Assembly: GCA_903861195.1 (NCBI GenBank)
Contig: CAIOTJ010000392.1
Span: 1-63,355, forward strand
Reading direction: 5' to 3'
Source of the DNA: an uncultured Planctomycetaceae bacterium
Lineage (GTDB): Bacteria > Planctomycetota > Planctomycetia > Planctomycetales > Planctomycetaceae
Length of the DNA: 63,355 bases
This document shows, piece after piece, positions 26,990 through 35,316 of the stretch. The position numbers were made by a program, and so were the translations under genes. The first letter of the stretch is position 1, and each line of letters starts with the position of its first letter. The notes beneath the pieces were generated by a model that worked only from the letters and a program-made list of their open reading frames with translations, was not told the origin of the DNA and ran no database searches.

Positions 26990-28453
26990 TTATCCGAACA
27001 CCTCGGGCACCACGCGTCCCTCCACATCTGTCAGGCGATAGTCGCGCCCCGAATGGAACCATGTCAACAGGGTGTGATCGATTCCCAGCGCGTGCAGGAT
27101 CGTGGCGTGCAGATCGTGAACGTGTACTTTGTTCTCGACCGCGGCAAATCCCAGATCGTCTGTCGCCCCAATGGCCTGCCCCCCTTTCACCCCGCCGCCC
27201 GCCAACCACGCGGTGAACCCTCGCGGACTGTGATCGCGCCCCTTCCCATTCTGGGCCGTGGGAGTTCTCCCGAATTCCCCCGTCCAAACAATCAGCGTCT
27301 CGTCCAGCAGTCCCCGCGATGCCAGGTCGCGGATTAGTCCGGCCATGGGCTGGTCGGTCTCACGGCAGTGCAATTCGTGATTCTTGTTGACATCGCCGTG
27401 GGCGTCCCACGTCTCTTCACTGTGCCCTCCCCCCGAGTAGACCTGCACGAACCGCACGCCGCGCTCAACCAACCGGCGGGCCATTAAAAGCCGACGGCCG
27501 AATTTCTCAGTGGCAGGGTCATGGAGCCCATAAAGCTCCTGGGTCGCCTGTGATTCCTGCGACAGATCGACCGCCTCCGGCGCCTCGCTCTGCATCCGGA
27601 AGGCGAGCTCGTAGGTGCCAATGCGGGCCGCCAACTCGGTCTCCGTCGGCCGCCGTTCGGCATGTCGCCGGTTCAATTCTCCCAGGACGGCCAACTGATC
27701 GCGCTGCCGAGGGGCCGACATCCCTTCGGGAGGTACCAGGTCGATGATTGGCGGTCCGCTGGTCCGGAATTGGGTTCCCTGGAAACTGGCGGGCATGAAA
27801 CCACTCCCCCAATTGGGGGGCCCGGAAATCGGTCCCCCCCGATGGTCCAGCAAGACCACGAACCCCGGCAGATTCTGGTTCTCGGTACCCAGTCCGTAAC
27901 TCACCCAGCTCCCTACGCTGGGAAACCCCTGCCGCAGGAACCCGGTATTCATCTGCAACAACCCACCGCCATGGGCGAAGCTGTCGGCATACATCGACCG
28001 AATGATCGCCAGATGATCGACCACCCCCGCCACCTGGGGAAACATGTCGCAGACAGGCAGACCGCTTTGTCCGGAGGGAGTGAAAACCCGGCTGCTTCCC
28101 AACAGCGTACCGGGGTTGCGCACTTTGAACAGTGGATCGGCGTCGAGGTTGGGGATCGGTTGACCGTTGAGACGAGTCAATTCGGGCTTCGGGTCGAATG
28201 TATCGACCTGACTGACCCCACCGTACATGAATAGGAAGATGACTGATTTCGCACGGGGAATCGCATGCGGAACCCGGGGAGACAAAGGAGCAACCAACTC
28301 AGCGGCTTGAACAGCGGAACCGAAGAAGCCATCCTCCGCCAGCAGTCCAGTCAGTGCAGTCCCCGTAAACCCCATGCCGGCTTCCCACAGAAACTCCCGG
28401 CGGGTTCGACCACAGGGAAGCGACGGCGGCGAAGCAGGCGTGGCTGGATTCAT
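26990..28453 (-). CDS. DUF1501 domain protein (Tat-exported), orphan copy
   Basis: 487 residues with a Tat-type signal (GRTRREFLWEAGMGFTGTAL), then the sulfatase-like DUF1501 fold: AKSVIFLFMYGGVSQVDTFDPKPEL, RSMYADSFAHGGGLLQMNTG, VLLDHRGGPISGPPNWGSGFMPASFQGTQFR, RGVRFVQVYSGGGHSEETWDAH and LIVWTGEFGRTPTAQNGKGRDHSP. The C-terminal MHDLHA-like element reads KVHVHDLHATILHALGID. Unlike most DUF1501 genes it has no PSD1 partner beside it. I start at ATG 28453; an in-frame extension to 28570 lacks the usual N terminus. Shine-Dalgarno is weak. Confidence 0.9.
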   Translation of the reverse strand: MNPATPASPPSLPCGRTRREFLWEAGMGFTGTALTGLLAEDGFFGSAVQAAELVAPLSPRVPHAIPRAKSVIFLFMYGGVSQVDTFDPKPELTRLNGQPIPNLDADPLFKVRNPGTLLGSSRVFTPSGQSGLPVCDMFPQVAGVVDHLAIIRSMYADSFAHGGGLLQMNTGFLRQGFPSVGSWVSYGLGTENQNLPGFVVLLDHRGGPISGPPNWGSGFMPASFQGTQFRTSGPPIIDLVPPEGMSAPRQRDQLAVLGELNRRHAERRPTETELAARIGTYELAFRMQSEAPEAVDLSQESQATQELYGLHDPATEKFGRRLLMARRLVERGVRFVQVYSGGGHSEETWDAHGDVNKNHELHCRETDQPMAGLIRDLASRGLLDETLIVWTGEFGRTPTAQNGKGRDHSPRGFTAWLAGGGVKGGQAIGATDDLGFAAVENKVHVHDLHATILHALGIDHTLLTWFHSGRDYRLTDVEGRVVPEVFG

Positions 28454-28589
28454 GGTGGAACAACATCCAGGAAGGGGGGAGGGAAGCTTGGGGATAATCC
28501 CAAGTCCCTTCAACAGAGCAGTCTTCGTCGATGCAAGTATCTCATGGTGCGTTGGGAGGAACCAGCCCACCGTCGAGACAGATCAGTGC

Positions 28590-28928
28590 TCAATACGGCT
28601 TCCGCGGGGTTTGACACTGCCAGCAAAGTTCGAAATCGGCATCCACCTCGGCCCGGCAGGTCGGACAGACCCAAGTGGGGGGAGTCCGATCTTCCGAGGG
28701 ACGGTCGTTGACATGCCCTTCCCAGACCCGCAACAGATCGCGGGCCGCCTTGGCCTGCTCGGCACGGACCCAGAGGTGGGGAGGCGTCACCGTATTATAG
28801 CCAGCAGCCTGCAGGGCATCTCCCACCACTTGGGCTTCTATCCCGGCATCTTCCAGCAGTCCCCTGAGAAAGTGCGCCTGCGGACCATTGGCCGCCACGT
28901 AGACATCCACCACCTCCGGCTCACTCAT
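28590..28928 (-). CDS. DUF2007-domain protein with C-terminal zinc ribbon
   Basis: 112 residues. The first 70 (EVVDVYVAANGPQAHFLRGLLEDAGIEAQVVGD) match the DUF2007 putative signal-transduction fold, a ferredoxin-like domain often found in small prokaryotic regulators. The end carries two CxxC pairs (WVCPTCRAEVDADFELCWQC), a zinc ribbon. Its ATG overlaps the stop of the upstream DUF983 gene by 4 bases (ATGA, 28925-28928), so the two are translationally coupled. Exact function unknown. Confidence 0.8.
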   Translation of the reverse strand: MSEPEVVDVYVAANGPQAHFLRGLLEDAGIEAQVVGDALQAAGYNTVTPPHLWVRAEQAKAARDLLRVWEGHVNDRPSEDRTPPTWVCPTCRAEVDADFELCWQCQTPRKPY

Positions 28929-29326
28929 GGCGTTTCCTTCGGGACCGTCGGGGGACGCTCGCGGGCATGAAACAATTTCTCGTCAAACCGCAGGTCCAGT
29001 GCCAGCCACAGGGCCCGGGCGTAGCGGAAGAAAAACGTCGGCCAACCGATGCAAAAGGCCGCCAACCCCAGCAAAATGTTCCGCGAAGAACAGCCGTAGC
29101 CAAACCTCAGCACCGTCCATGCGGCGGTCGAAACCAGAGCAGTGATCCCATAGTTGAGATAGATCGACCCCAGAAAATAGCCCGGTTCGCGCTCGAATTT
29201 GAGGTGGCAGGAGGGGCACTTCTCTGGCATGCGGAACAGCCCGGAAAACATCGGCGCTTTGCCGCAGCGTGGACAAGTCAGCCGCAGTGCGCGGCGAATC
29301 AACAAAGACGTGGGGGGGCGGGACAT
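28925..29326 (-). CDS. DUF983 family membrane protein
   Basis: 133 residues: an N-terminal zinc-ribbon-like part (LTCPRCGKAPMFSGLFRMPEKCPSC), then FEREPGYFLGSIYLNYG and three hydrophobic helices, which is the DUF983 pattern (cysteine pair followed by EREPGYF). DUF983 proteins sit in the inner membrane and their role is not established; some are near cytochrome oxidase genes. The ATG at 29326 was preferred over one at 29368 because the conserved part starts right after it. It lies 84 bases after rlmN on the same strand and overlaps the DUF2007 gene. Confidence 0.85.
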   Translation of the reverse strand: MSRPPTSLLIRRALRLTCPRCGKAPMFSGLFRMPEKCPSCHLKFEREPGYFLGSIYLNYGITALVSTAAWTVLRFGYGCSSRNILLGLAAFCIGWPTFFFRYARALWLALDLRFDEKLFHARERPPTVPKETP

Positions 29327-29410
29327 ACGCAACACACCGAAGGAACAAAACAAGACGTCTTCATCCAATTTACACGAAGCGTGCGTGCCACGCGCAGTCC
29401 CGAGCGCGAC

Positions 29411-30547
29411 TTATGGCTTGGGGTTTTCTTGTTTCTCGTCGGCCAGATTTAATCCCTCTCCCAGTGAGATACCGGTTCCCAGGATGGTTGGGGGGGCCAG
29501 CCCAGCCTCCGAGGGAACCGCCGCCAGCATTCCACACGCTCCGTGAATGTCTTGCCCCCCGCTGTAACGCTTCTGGACTGGCATTCCAAGTTCCTCGCGC
29601 AGCGAATCCCAAAAGGCATGCGCCTCGGCTGAGTCAGGACGGCGGAACAGCCCGGTGGGATCATTCACATCAATCAGGTCGAGTAGAATGGGCATACCTC
29701 GGGTCAACTCGGCTAAATCCCGGGCATCCTGCCGCGAGGTGTTGATCCCCGACAGCAATGTCCAAGCCAGCGTGACCCGCCGACGGGTAGCCGCCTGGTA
29801 CTCGCGAACGGCATCCATCAGTTCGGGCAGGGGAAACTGCTTCTCGATCGGAAGCAGCTTCTGGCGGGTTGCCGAATTGGCCGACGTCAGCGAGACAATC
29901 AGTCGATACGCATGCCCTTCACGGGTCAGGCGGCGGATCCCGGGGACCACCCCCACAGTCGAAATGGTGATGGCCTTGGCACTGATGGCCAGTCCGCACG
30001 GCTCAGAGAAAATCCTTGCAGCGCGGATGACACGGTCGTAGTTGAGCATCGGCTCGCCCATGCCCATGAAGACCACTCCCCGCACCGGATACTCGGAATC
30101 CTGCTGGATCTGCACCACCTGATCGACAATTTCCCAGGTGGCGAGATTGCGTTGGAAACCCATGCGGCCGGTCGCGCAGAAGGCGCACTCGAGGGCACAC
30201 CCCACCTGCGACGAGACGCAGACGATGTACTTCTCATCGCCGGGGCGATGCAGCAGTGGAATGCGCACGGCCTCGAACCGGCGCTCATCGGCTCCCGTGA
30301 AGATGTACTTGGCGAATCCATCCCGCGGAGAGACCACCTTGTCGACCAGCGTGAGCGCCGGGATCGAGACCCGTTCGCGAATCTGGGCCAGCAGCCGTTT
30401 CGAAAAATTCGGCAATTCGGCCGGAATCTCGAGAGCAGAATGCTTCATTGCCAGGGCATGCAACTGCCGCACCAGGCGCTCCGGGGGCCGCAGGTCGGCC
30501 AAGGCCTCCTGCAACGTCTCGGCGTTGTGGTCTTTGAGAAGAATCAT
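29411..30547 (-). CDS. rlmN: 23S rRNA (adenine2503-C2)-methyltransferase RlmN
   Basis: 378 residues of the RlmN/Cfr radical SAM family. Radical SAM cysteines are Cys117, Cys121 and Cys124 in SQVGCALECAFCATG. Other conserved parts are VVFMGMGEPMLNYD, ISTVGVVPGIRRL, VSLTSAN and the C-terminal GQDIHGACGML with Cys338, which together with Cys110 corresponds to the single cysteines used in the methyl transfer mechanism. It methylates A2503 of 23S rRNA and A37 of some tRNAs. Start ATG 30547 matches the conserved N terminus; an extension to 30601 does not. The DUF983/DUF2007 pair is downstream. Confidence 0.93.
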   Translation of the reverse strand: MILLKDHNAETLQEALADLRPPERLVRQLHALAMKHSALEIPAELPNFSKRLLAQIRERVSIPALTLVDKVVSPRDGFAKYIFTGADERRFEAVRIPLLHRPGDEKYIVCVSSQVGCALECAFCATGRMGFQRNLATWEIVDQVVQIQQDSEYPVRGVVFMGMGEPMLNYDRVIRAARIFSEPCGLAISAKAITISTVGVVPGIRRLTREGHAYRLIVSLTSANSATRQKLLPIEKQFPLPELMDAVREYQAATRRRVTLAWTLLSGINTSRQDARDLAELTRGMPILLDLIDVNDPTGLFRRPDSAEAHAFWDSLREELGMPVQKRYSGGQDIHGACGMLAAVPSEAGLAPPTILGTGISLGEGLNLADEKQENPKP

Positions 30548-30734
30548 CGCGGAACAATGGGTTCCAGGCAGGGTGGAATCGGCGACACACCGGACTCCCA
30601 TCGCCCCAAGAATCTGCGGAGCGTTTCATCGCGACGGGATCCACAGTGCTTACACTGCGACAGCGTGCCACCAGTGTACCGCTGGCGGCCAAAGCAGGGC
30701 AAATCGTACCCCGGAATCAACACGAAAGAACCGC

Positions 30735-32150
30735 TCAGGCCAGAATCCCGTCGATCACCCGTCCGGCGACATCGGTCAGGCGGAAGTCGCGACCAGCGAA
30801 ACGGTAGGTCAATTGCTCATGGTCGAGACCCAGCAGGTAGAGGATCGTCGCGTGGAGGTCGTGGACATGCACCTTGTCCTCCACGGCATCCCATCCGTAT
30901 TCATCAGTCGCACCGTAGGTCATCCCTCCCCGTACTCCCCCGCCGGCCATCCACATGCTGAAGCCAAAGGGATGGTGATCGCGGCCGTCCGCCTGTCCCT
31001 CGCGGGCCGGCGTACGGCCAAATTCCCCACCCCAGATCACCAGAGTGTCTTCCAGCAGGCCTCGCTGCCTGAGGTCGCGCAGCAGCCCGGCGATCGGCTT
31101 GTCGGTCGCCCGGGAATGCTGCTCGTGCCCCGCCTTGAGATTGCTGTGTTGATCCCAAGGCTGAAAACCTCCATCGGTGTGATAGAGCTGAATGAACCGC
31201 ACGCCGCGCTCGGCCAATCGCCGGGCCAGAAGGCACTGCTTGCCAAAGCTGGCGGTCTGGGGATTGTCGAGGCCATACAGCCGCGCCGTGTCGGCGGTTT
31301 CTCCCGCGATATCAAATGCCTCGGGAGCCGCTGACTGCATCCGATATGCCAATTCAAACGCCTGCAGTCGTGCCTCCAGTCGGGGATCCTGCGGACGCTG
31401 CCACTGGTGCAATTCATTCAACCGGCGCAAAGCCTGGAGTTCGCGACGCTGCGCCGAACGCGATACTTCGGCATTCGCGAGATTCCTCAGGGGCTGCGCC
31501 AGGTCGGAGACAAAAGTCCCCTGGTAACTCGCGGGCAAAAAACTCGATCCATACTGCCGGGCCCCCTCGATAATCGGCCCGGCTCCAATCGCGATGAATC
31601 CAGGCAGATCCTGGTTCTCACTCCCCAGACCGTACGTGACCCACGCCCCCGTACTCGGTCGCGAGGCGACCCGTTCTCCCGTGTGCATCAGCAGGCACCC
31701 GCCGGGATGGTTAGGATCGTCGGTGGTCATCGAACGAATCACACACAGATCGTCGACACATCCGGCGACATGCGGAAACAGCTCGCTCACATCAAGACCC
31801 GAATCGCCATGTTTCCCGAAGTTCCACGGCGATCCCAGCAACGTGCGCTGCTGCCCCAGGTAGAGCTTCGGCGACGGGCGGCCATCTTCGGCTGTCAGCC
31901 GCGGCTTGGGGTCAAACGTATCGACCTGGGAGGGCCCCCCTGGCATGAACAGAAAAATCACCCGCCTCGCAGTCGCCGGATGATGGGCCAACCGGGGAGC
32001 CAGTGGACCCTCCAGCCGACCGGGAGACTGCGGAGTACCTGCGGCCTTCGCTGGGGAATCATCCGCACACAACGCCCGCAGCGCCAGACCGCCGAATCCT
32101 CCGCCGGTCCGAAACAACAACTCGCGCCGAGTCCACGCATCAGTCGACAT
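30735..32150 (-). CDS. DUF1501 domain protein partnered with the PSD1 gene
   Basis: 471 residues with a Tat-like signal (AWTRRELLFRTGGGFGGLALRAL), then ARRVIFLFMPGGPSQVDTFDPKP, IRSMTTDDPNHPGGCLLMHTG, RGVRFIQLYHTDGG, and VIWGGEFGRTPAREGQADGRDHHP. It is the third gene of a tight minus-strand trio: its ATG overlaps the end of the PSD1 gene by 11 bases. This PSD1-DUF1501 pairing is a planctomycete hallmark, and the two secreted proteins are thought to act together, though the reaction is unknown. Start ATG 32150 was chosen because an upstream in-frame extension (to 32231) reads through the PSD1 end. Confidence 0.92.
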   Translation of the reverse strand: MSTDAWTRRELLFRTGGGFGGLALRALCADDSPAKAAGTPQSPGRLEGPLAPRLAHHPATARRVIFLFMPGGPSQVDTFDPKPRLTAEDGRPSPKLYLGQQRTLLGSPWNFGKHGDSGLDVSELFPHVAGCVDDLCVIRSMTTDDPNHPGGCLLMHTGERVASRPSTGAWVTYGLGSENQDLPGFIAIGAGPIIEGARQYGSSFLPASYQGTFVSDLAQPLRNLANAEVSRSAQRRELQALRRLNELHQWQRPQDPRLEARLQAFELAYRMQSAAPEAFDIAGETADTARLYGLDNPQTASFGKQCLLARRLAERGVRFIQLYHTDGGFQPWDQHSNLKAGHEQHSRATDKPIAGLLRDLRQRGLLEDTLVIWGGEFGRTPAREGQADGRDHHPFGFSMWMAGGGVRGGMTYGATDEYGWDAVEDKVHVHDLHATILYLLGLDHEQLTYRFAGRDFRLTDVAGRVIDGILA

Positions 32151-35100
32151 AGAAGAACTCGTTGGTGCAGACAATGACACGGCACAGACGATCCCAGCCT
32201 TGCGCCGTTGTATCCCCTTGCAGCAGATCACTGGCGATGTCGATCTCGTCCGAGGTCGGCAGCCGGCTGAACAGCCGCTGGTACAGCCAATTCATACGCT
32301 CTTTCAGGTCCTCTCCCGGAACCTCACTCCGCAGCCGCGCCGACAACCGTTCTGTCAGCTTGGTGAGGAAAGGATCATTCATGAAAAACAGGGCCTGGGG
32401 AGCGACAATCGATTGACTGCGCTGCTCAATCACGCCTCCCCCGGTGGGACCATCAAACAGCGGGCAAAACTCAGACGCCTTGGACCCGGTGCGCACTGAC
32501 ATCAGGTACAGACTGCGACGCGGTTGGCTGGTTTCTAGAAAGCCCGGTCCCCCCGGGGCTTCATCCAGTTCACCCGCCACTGCCAACAGACTGTCGCGCA
32601 GGGCTTCGGCCTCCAGAGATCGGCGGGGCATGCAAGCCAGCCAGCGATTCTCCGGATCAATCTGGGCGCTCTCGGCCGCCGGCCGAGAGGAACGACGATA
32701 GGTCTCGGACAAGACCATCGCGCGCTGCAGTGATTTCACCGACCAACCCGAACGGATCAGTTCAGACGCCAGATAATCCAGCAACTCGGGATGAGAGGGG
32801 CGATCTCCCCGCAACCCGAAATTGGTTGAGGTCCGTACCAGCCCCGCTCCAAAATGATGCTGCCACAGGCGGTTCACCAGGACGCGTGCCGTGAGGGGGT
32901 TGCGCGGATTGGTCACCCACTCGGCCAGCTCCCGCCGACCACTCCCCGAAACAATCGCGAGGGACTCCGAGGCGATGACGCGCGGAACACCCCGGGACAC
33001 CTTCGGCCCAGGCGTTTTCCATTGCCCGCGCAGGTAAACGTGGGCATCCCCGAAACCCGCATGTGGAGTCTCGGCTGGCCCCCCATCCTGCACCACCACC
33101 GCCTGGGGAATCTCTGGTTTCTTCCAGGAACTGCGGCGGGCCAACTCCTCCCGCAGAGTTGTCACCTGGTGTGCCTGAGAGGCGGACAACAGTCGGGCTC
33201 TCTCGGAAGAAGCCACCCAATAGGGACTGTCCGACGAGAGCAGGGCATCCGTCAGCGACATTCCTGGCTCAGACGATTCCGCCGAGGTCAATTCCGTGTT
33301 GTCGAGCCAATCGAGATGCAATTCACCTTCAATGCGCATCCGGGATTCGTCATCGACTTGGGCTCCGTACACTCGCAGCTCACACAGGTCGCCGCGAAAC
33401 CGGGGAGCACTGCCCGAGCCCGGCCCCCCCAGGGTCAACTCACCAATCCCGGGATCGGACGACACGGCAGTCAGTCCCGCGTTCATCCCCACTTCGGTTC
33501 CATTGCGATGTACGCGCACCCCACCGGGTCCCCAACTCACACTAAGCAATTGCGGTCCAGGTGTTCCCGGAGGTGAGACCACGACGTCCCCCGCCTCCCC
33601 CTCCCGACGGGCAATGACCTGGACGGCCCCATGAGGGGAGATCATCAGACCCAAGCCATGGCGGCCCACTGCGGAATCTTCCCAACCCAACAGCCGTTGC
33701 CCCCCTTCTCCCGAAGGATCGGGACGGAAGACCACAAACAGGCTGCCGACCTCGGGAATCCGCTGGGCCACTTTCAACAGGCTCTGGCCGTTGAAGCGAA
33801 TGACCGGCCGCTGCCGTCCGGAAAATTCCTCGACCAGGCGTACAGGACCAGCTGTGTCCGCCGCCCGAATCGCCGGTTGCGGATCCCCCCCACGGTCGAA
33901 CCAGTGGGTCACCTGCTGCTCGGCATTCACTTCCAGTCGCCGGTCGTTCGCCCGAAAATGCAACAGGGCAGATCTCGCCCCCACTGGGACGCTGCCTGTC
34001 AACTGCTCGCGAACACCCTTCACCAGTTGGGGCACCAGTGTCTGGATCTGACCGCGGACAATCGAGATCTCGGGGGCCGCAGCCAATTCCCGCAAGGGCT
34101 CCCCGGCCTTCGCCAGATCGAGCTGTCGGGTCCAAAATCGAACCAGCACCGAGGGCAGACTCCCGCGGGCGGCAGATTCCTCAACGGTCAGACGATCGGT
34201 CTCGGCCCGCGCAGCCGACGCAGACCATGCCGCCAACAGACCCGCCGCCGTGTCGTTCTCCACCTGCGACACCACCCCCGCCAGCCAGGCCTGCTCTTCC
34301 AGGGTGGCAATGGCCCCCGGCAGCAGCAGCAATCGCTGCTGGTTCTCCTCAGCCTGCCGCCCGATTTGGGCAATCTCGGTCGCGGGCCACAAGGGGGCTC
34401 TCACGAGTGGAGTATTCCCCTTGATCGGTCCGGGAATCAGTCGTGTGCTGAAGAAGATTCCCGCCAGGGAGTAATAGTCCTGCAATGAAATTGGATCGTA
34501 CTTGTGATCGTGGCAGCGGGCGCAGCCCAGGGTCAGCCCCAGCATCGCCCGCCCCAGCACATCCACCTGATCGTTGACATAGTCGGCGATCATCTGCGTC
34601 TTGTCGACATCCCCAGGCACAAAGTCGGCCAGAGCCAGGAACCCGGTCGCCACGAGCGCATCGGAATCGATCTTGTCGGGTTCGACAGGCTGCGACAGAT
34701 CACCGGCCAACTGCATGCGCAGGAACTGGTCGTATGGCAAATCGGTGTTATGGGCCTGAACCACCCAGTCGCGGTATCGCCAGATTTCGCGGAAATCACT
34801 CTCGGCGGGAAGCTGGATCAGGTCGCGAGCGTCGGCATAACGGGCCACATCGAGCCAGTGCCGGGCCCATCGAATTCCATACCGGGGAGAGGCCAACAGC
34901 CGGTCCACGACCCGCTCGAACGCATCGGGAGATCCATCACCGAGAAAGTCGAACAACTCCGCCGAGGACGGCGGCAGTCCGGTCAGATCGAGTGTGACAC
35001 GACGCAGCCAGGTGGCACGGTCGGCGGGAGGACTCACCCGCAACTGGTTCCGGGAAATCTCCCGCTGGATCAAAACATCAATCGGTCCCCGCAGTCCCGG

Positions 35101-35316
35101 CGGGTGCGGCTGATCGCCAATTGACCCCGGCGCCAGGGGTTGAAAGGCCCAGTGGTCTGTCTCGACTGGCTGGGTTTCCCGGGGGGCCGATTCGGAGAGA
35201 ACCGGTTCGGTACCGTTCACGCCGATCCCAACCCCGAAGCAGCCCAGCCCACACATCAGCAGGGACAAGACCGACCGACGCGACCACGTGGCGGGAACCA
35301 AGGGGGCAGCAATCAT
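32140..35316 (-). CDS. PSD1-type protein: DUF1549, LamG-like insert, DUF1553
   Basis: 1058 residues with a secretion signal (SVLSLLMCGLGCFGVGIG). DUF1549 spans about 78-285 (RVTLDLTGLPPSSAEL, RYGIRWARHWLDVARYAD) and ends with a haem-like CARCHDH at 265-271. Between it and DUF1553 lies an extra beta-rich region at about 450-665 (FRANDRRLEVNAEQ, RFNGQSLLKV, GDLCELRVYG) resembling LamG/concanavalin lectin domains. DUF1553 follows (about 770-1040: NPLTARVLVNRLWQHHFG, SGWSVKSLQRAMVLSETY). There is no separate N-terminal cytochrome (PSCyt1) domain. It overlaps the upstream hydrolase by 4 bases and the downstream DUF1501 by 11, so all three are made together. Confidence 0.92.
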   Translation of the reverse strand: MIAAPLVPATWSRRSVLSLLMCGLGCFGVGIGVNGTEPVLSESAPRETQPVETDHWAFQPLAPGSIGDQPHPPGLRGPIDVLIQREISRNQLRVSPPADRATWLRRVTLDLTGLPPSSAELFDFLGDGSPDAFERVVDRLLASPRYGIRWARHWLDVARYADARDLIQLPAESDFREIWRYRDWVVQAHNTDLPYDQFLRMQLAGDLSQPVEPDKIDSDALVATGFLALADFVPGDVDKTQMIADYVNDQVDVLGRAMLGLTLGCARCHDHKYDPISLQDYYSLAGIFFSTRLIPGPIKGNTPLVRAPLWPATEIAQIGRQAEENQQRLLLLPGAIATLEEQAWLAGVVSQVENDTAAGLLAAWSASAARAETDRLTVEESAARGSLPSVLVRFWTRQLDLAKAGEPLRELAAAPEISIVRGQIQTLVPQLVKGVREQLTGSVPVGARSALLHFRANDRRLEVNAEQQVTHWFDRGGDPQPAIRAADTAGPVRLVEEFSGRQRPVIRFNGQSLLKVAQRIPEVGSLFVVFRPDPSGEGGQRLLGWEDSAVGRHGLGLMISPHGAVQVIARREGEAGDVVVSPPGTPGPQLLSVSWGPGGVRVHRNGTEVGMNAGLTAVSSDPGIGELTLGGPGSGSAPRFRGDLCELRVYGAQVDDESRMRIEGELHLDWLDNTELTSAESSEPGMSLTDALLSSDSPYWVASSERARLLSASQAHQVTTLREELARRSSWKKPEIPQAVVVQDGGPAETPHAGFGDAHVYLRGQWKTPGPKVSRGVPRVIASESLAIVSGSGRRELAEWVTNPRNPLTARVLVNRLWQHHFGAGLVRTSTNFGLRGDRPSHPELLDYLASELIRSGWSVKSLQRAMVLSETYRRSSRPAAESAQIDPENRWLACMPRRSLEAEALRDSLLAVAGELDEAPGGPGFLETSQPRRSLYLMSVRTGSKASEFCPLFDGPTGGGVIEQRSQSIVAPQALFFMNDPFLTKLTERLSARLRSEVPGEDLKERMNWLYQRLFSRLPTSDEIDIASDLLQGDTTAQGWDRLCRVIVCTNEFFYVD

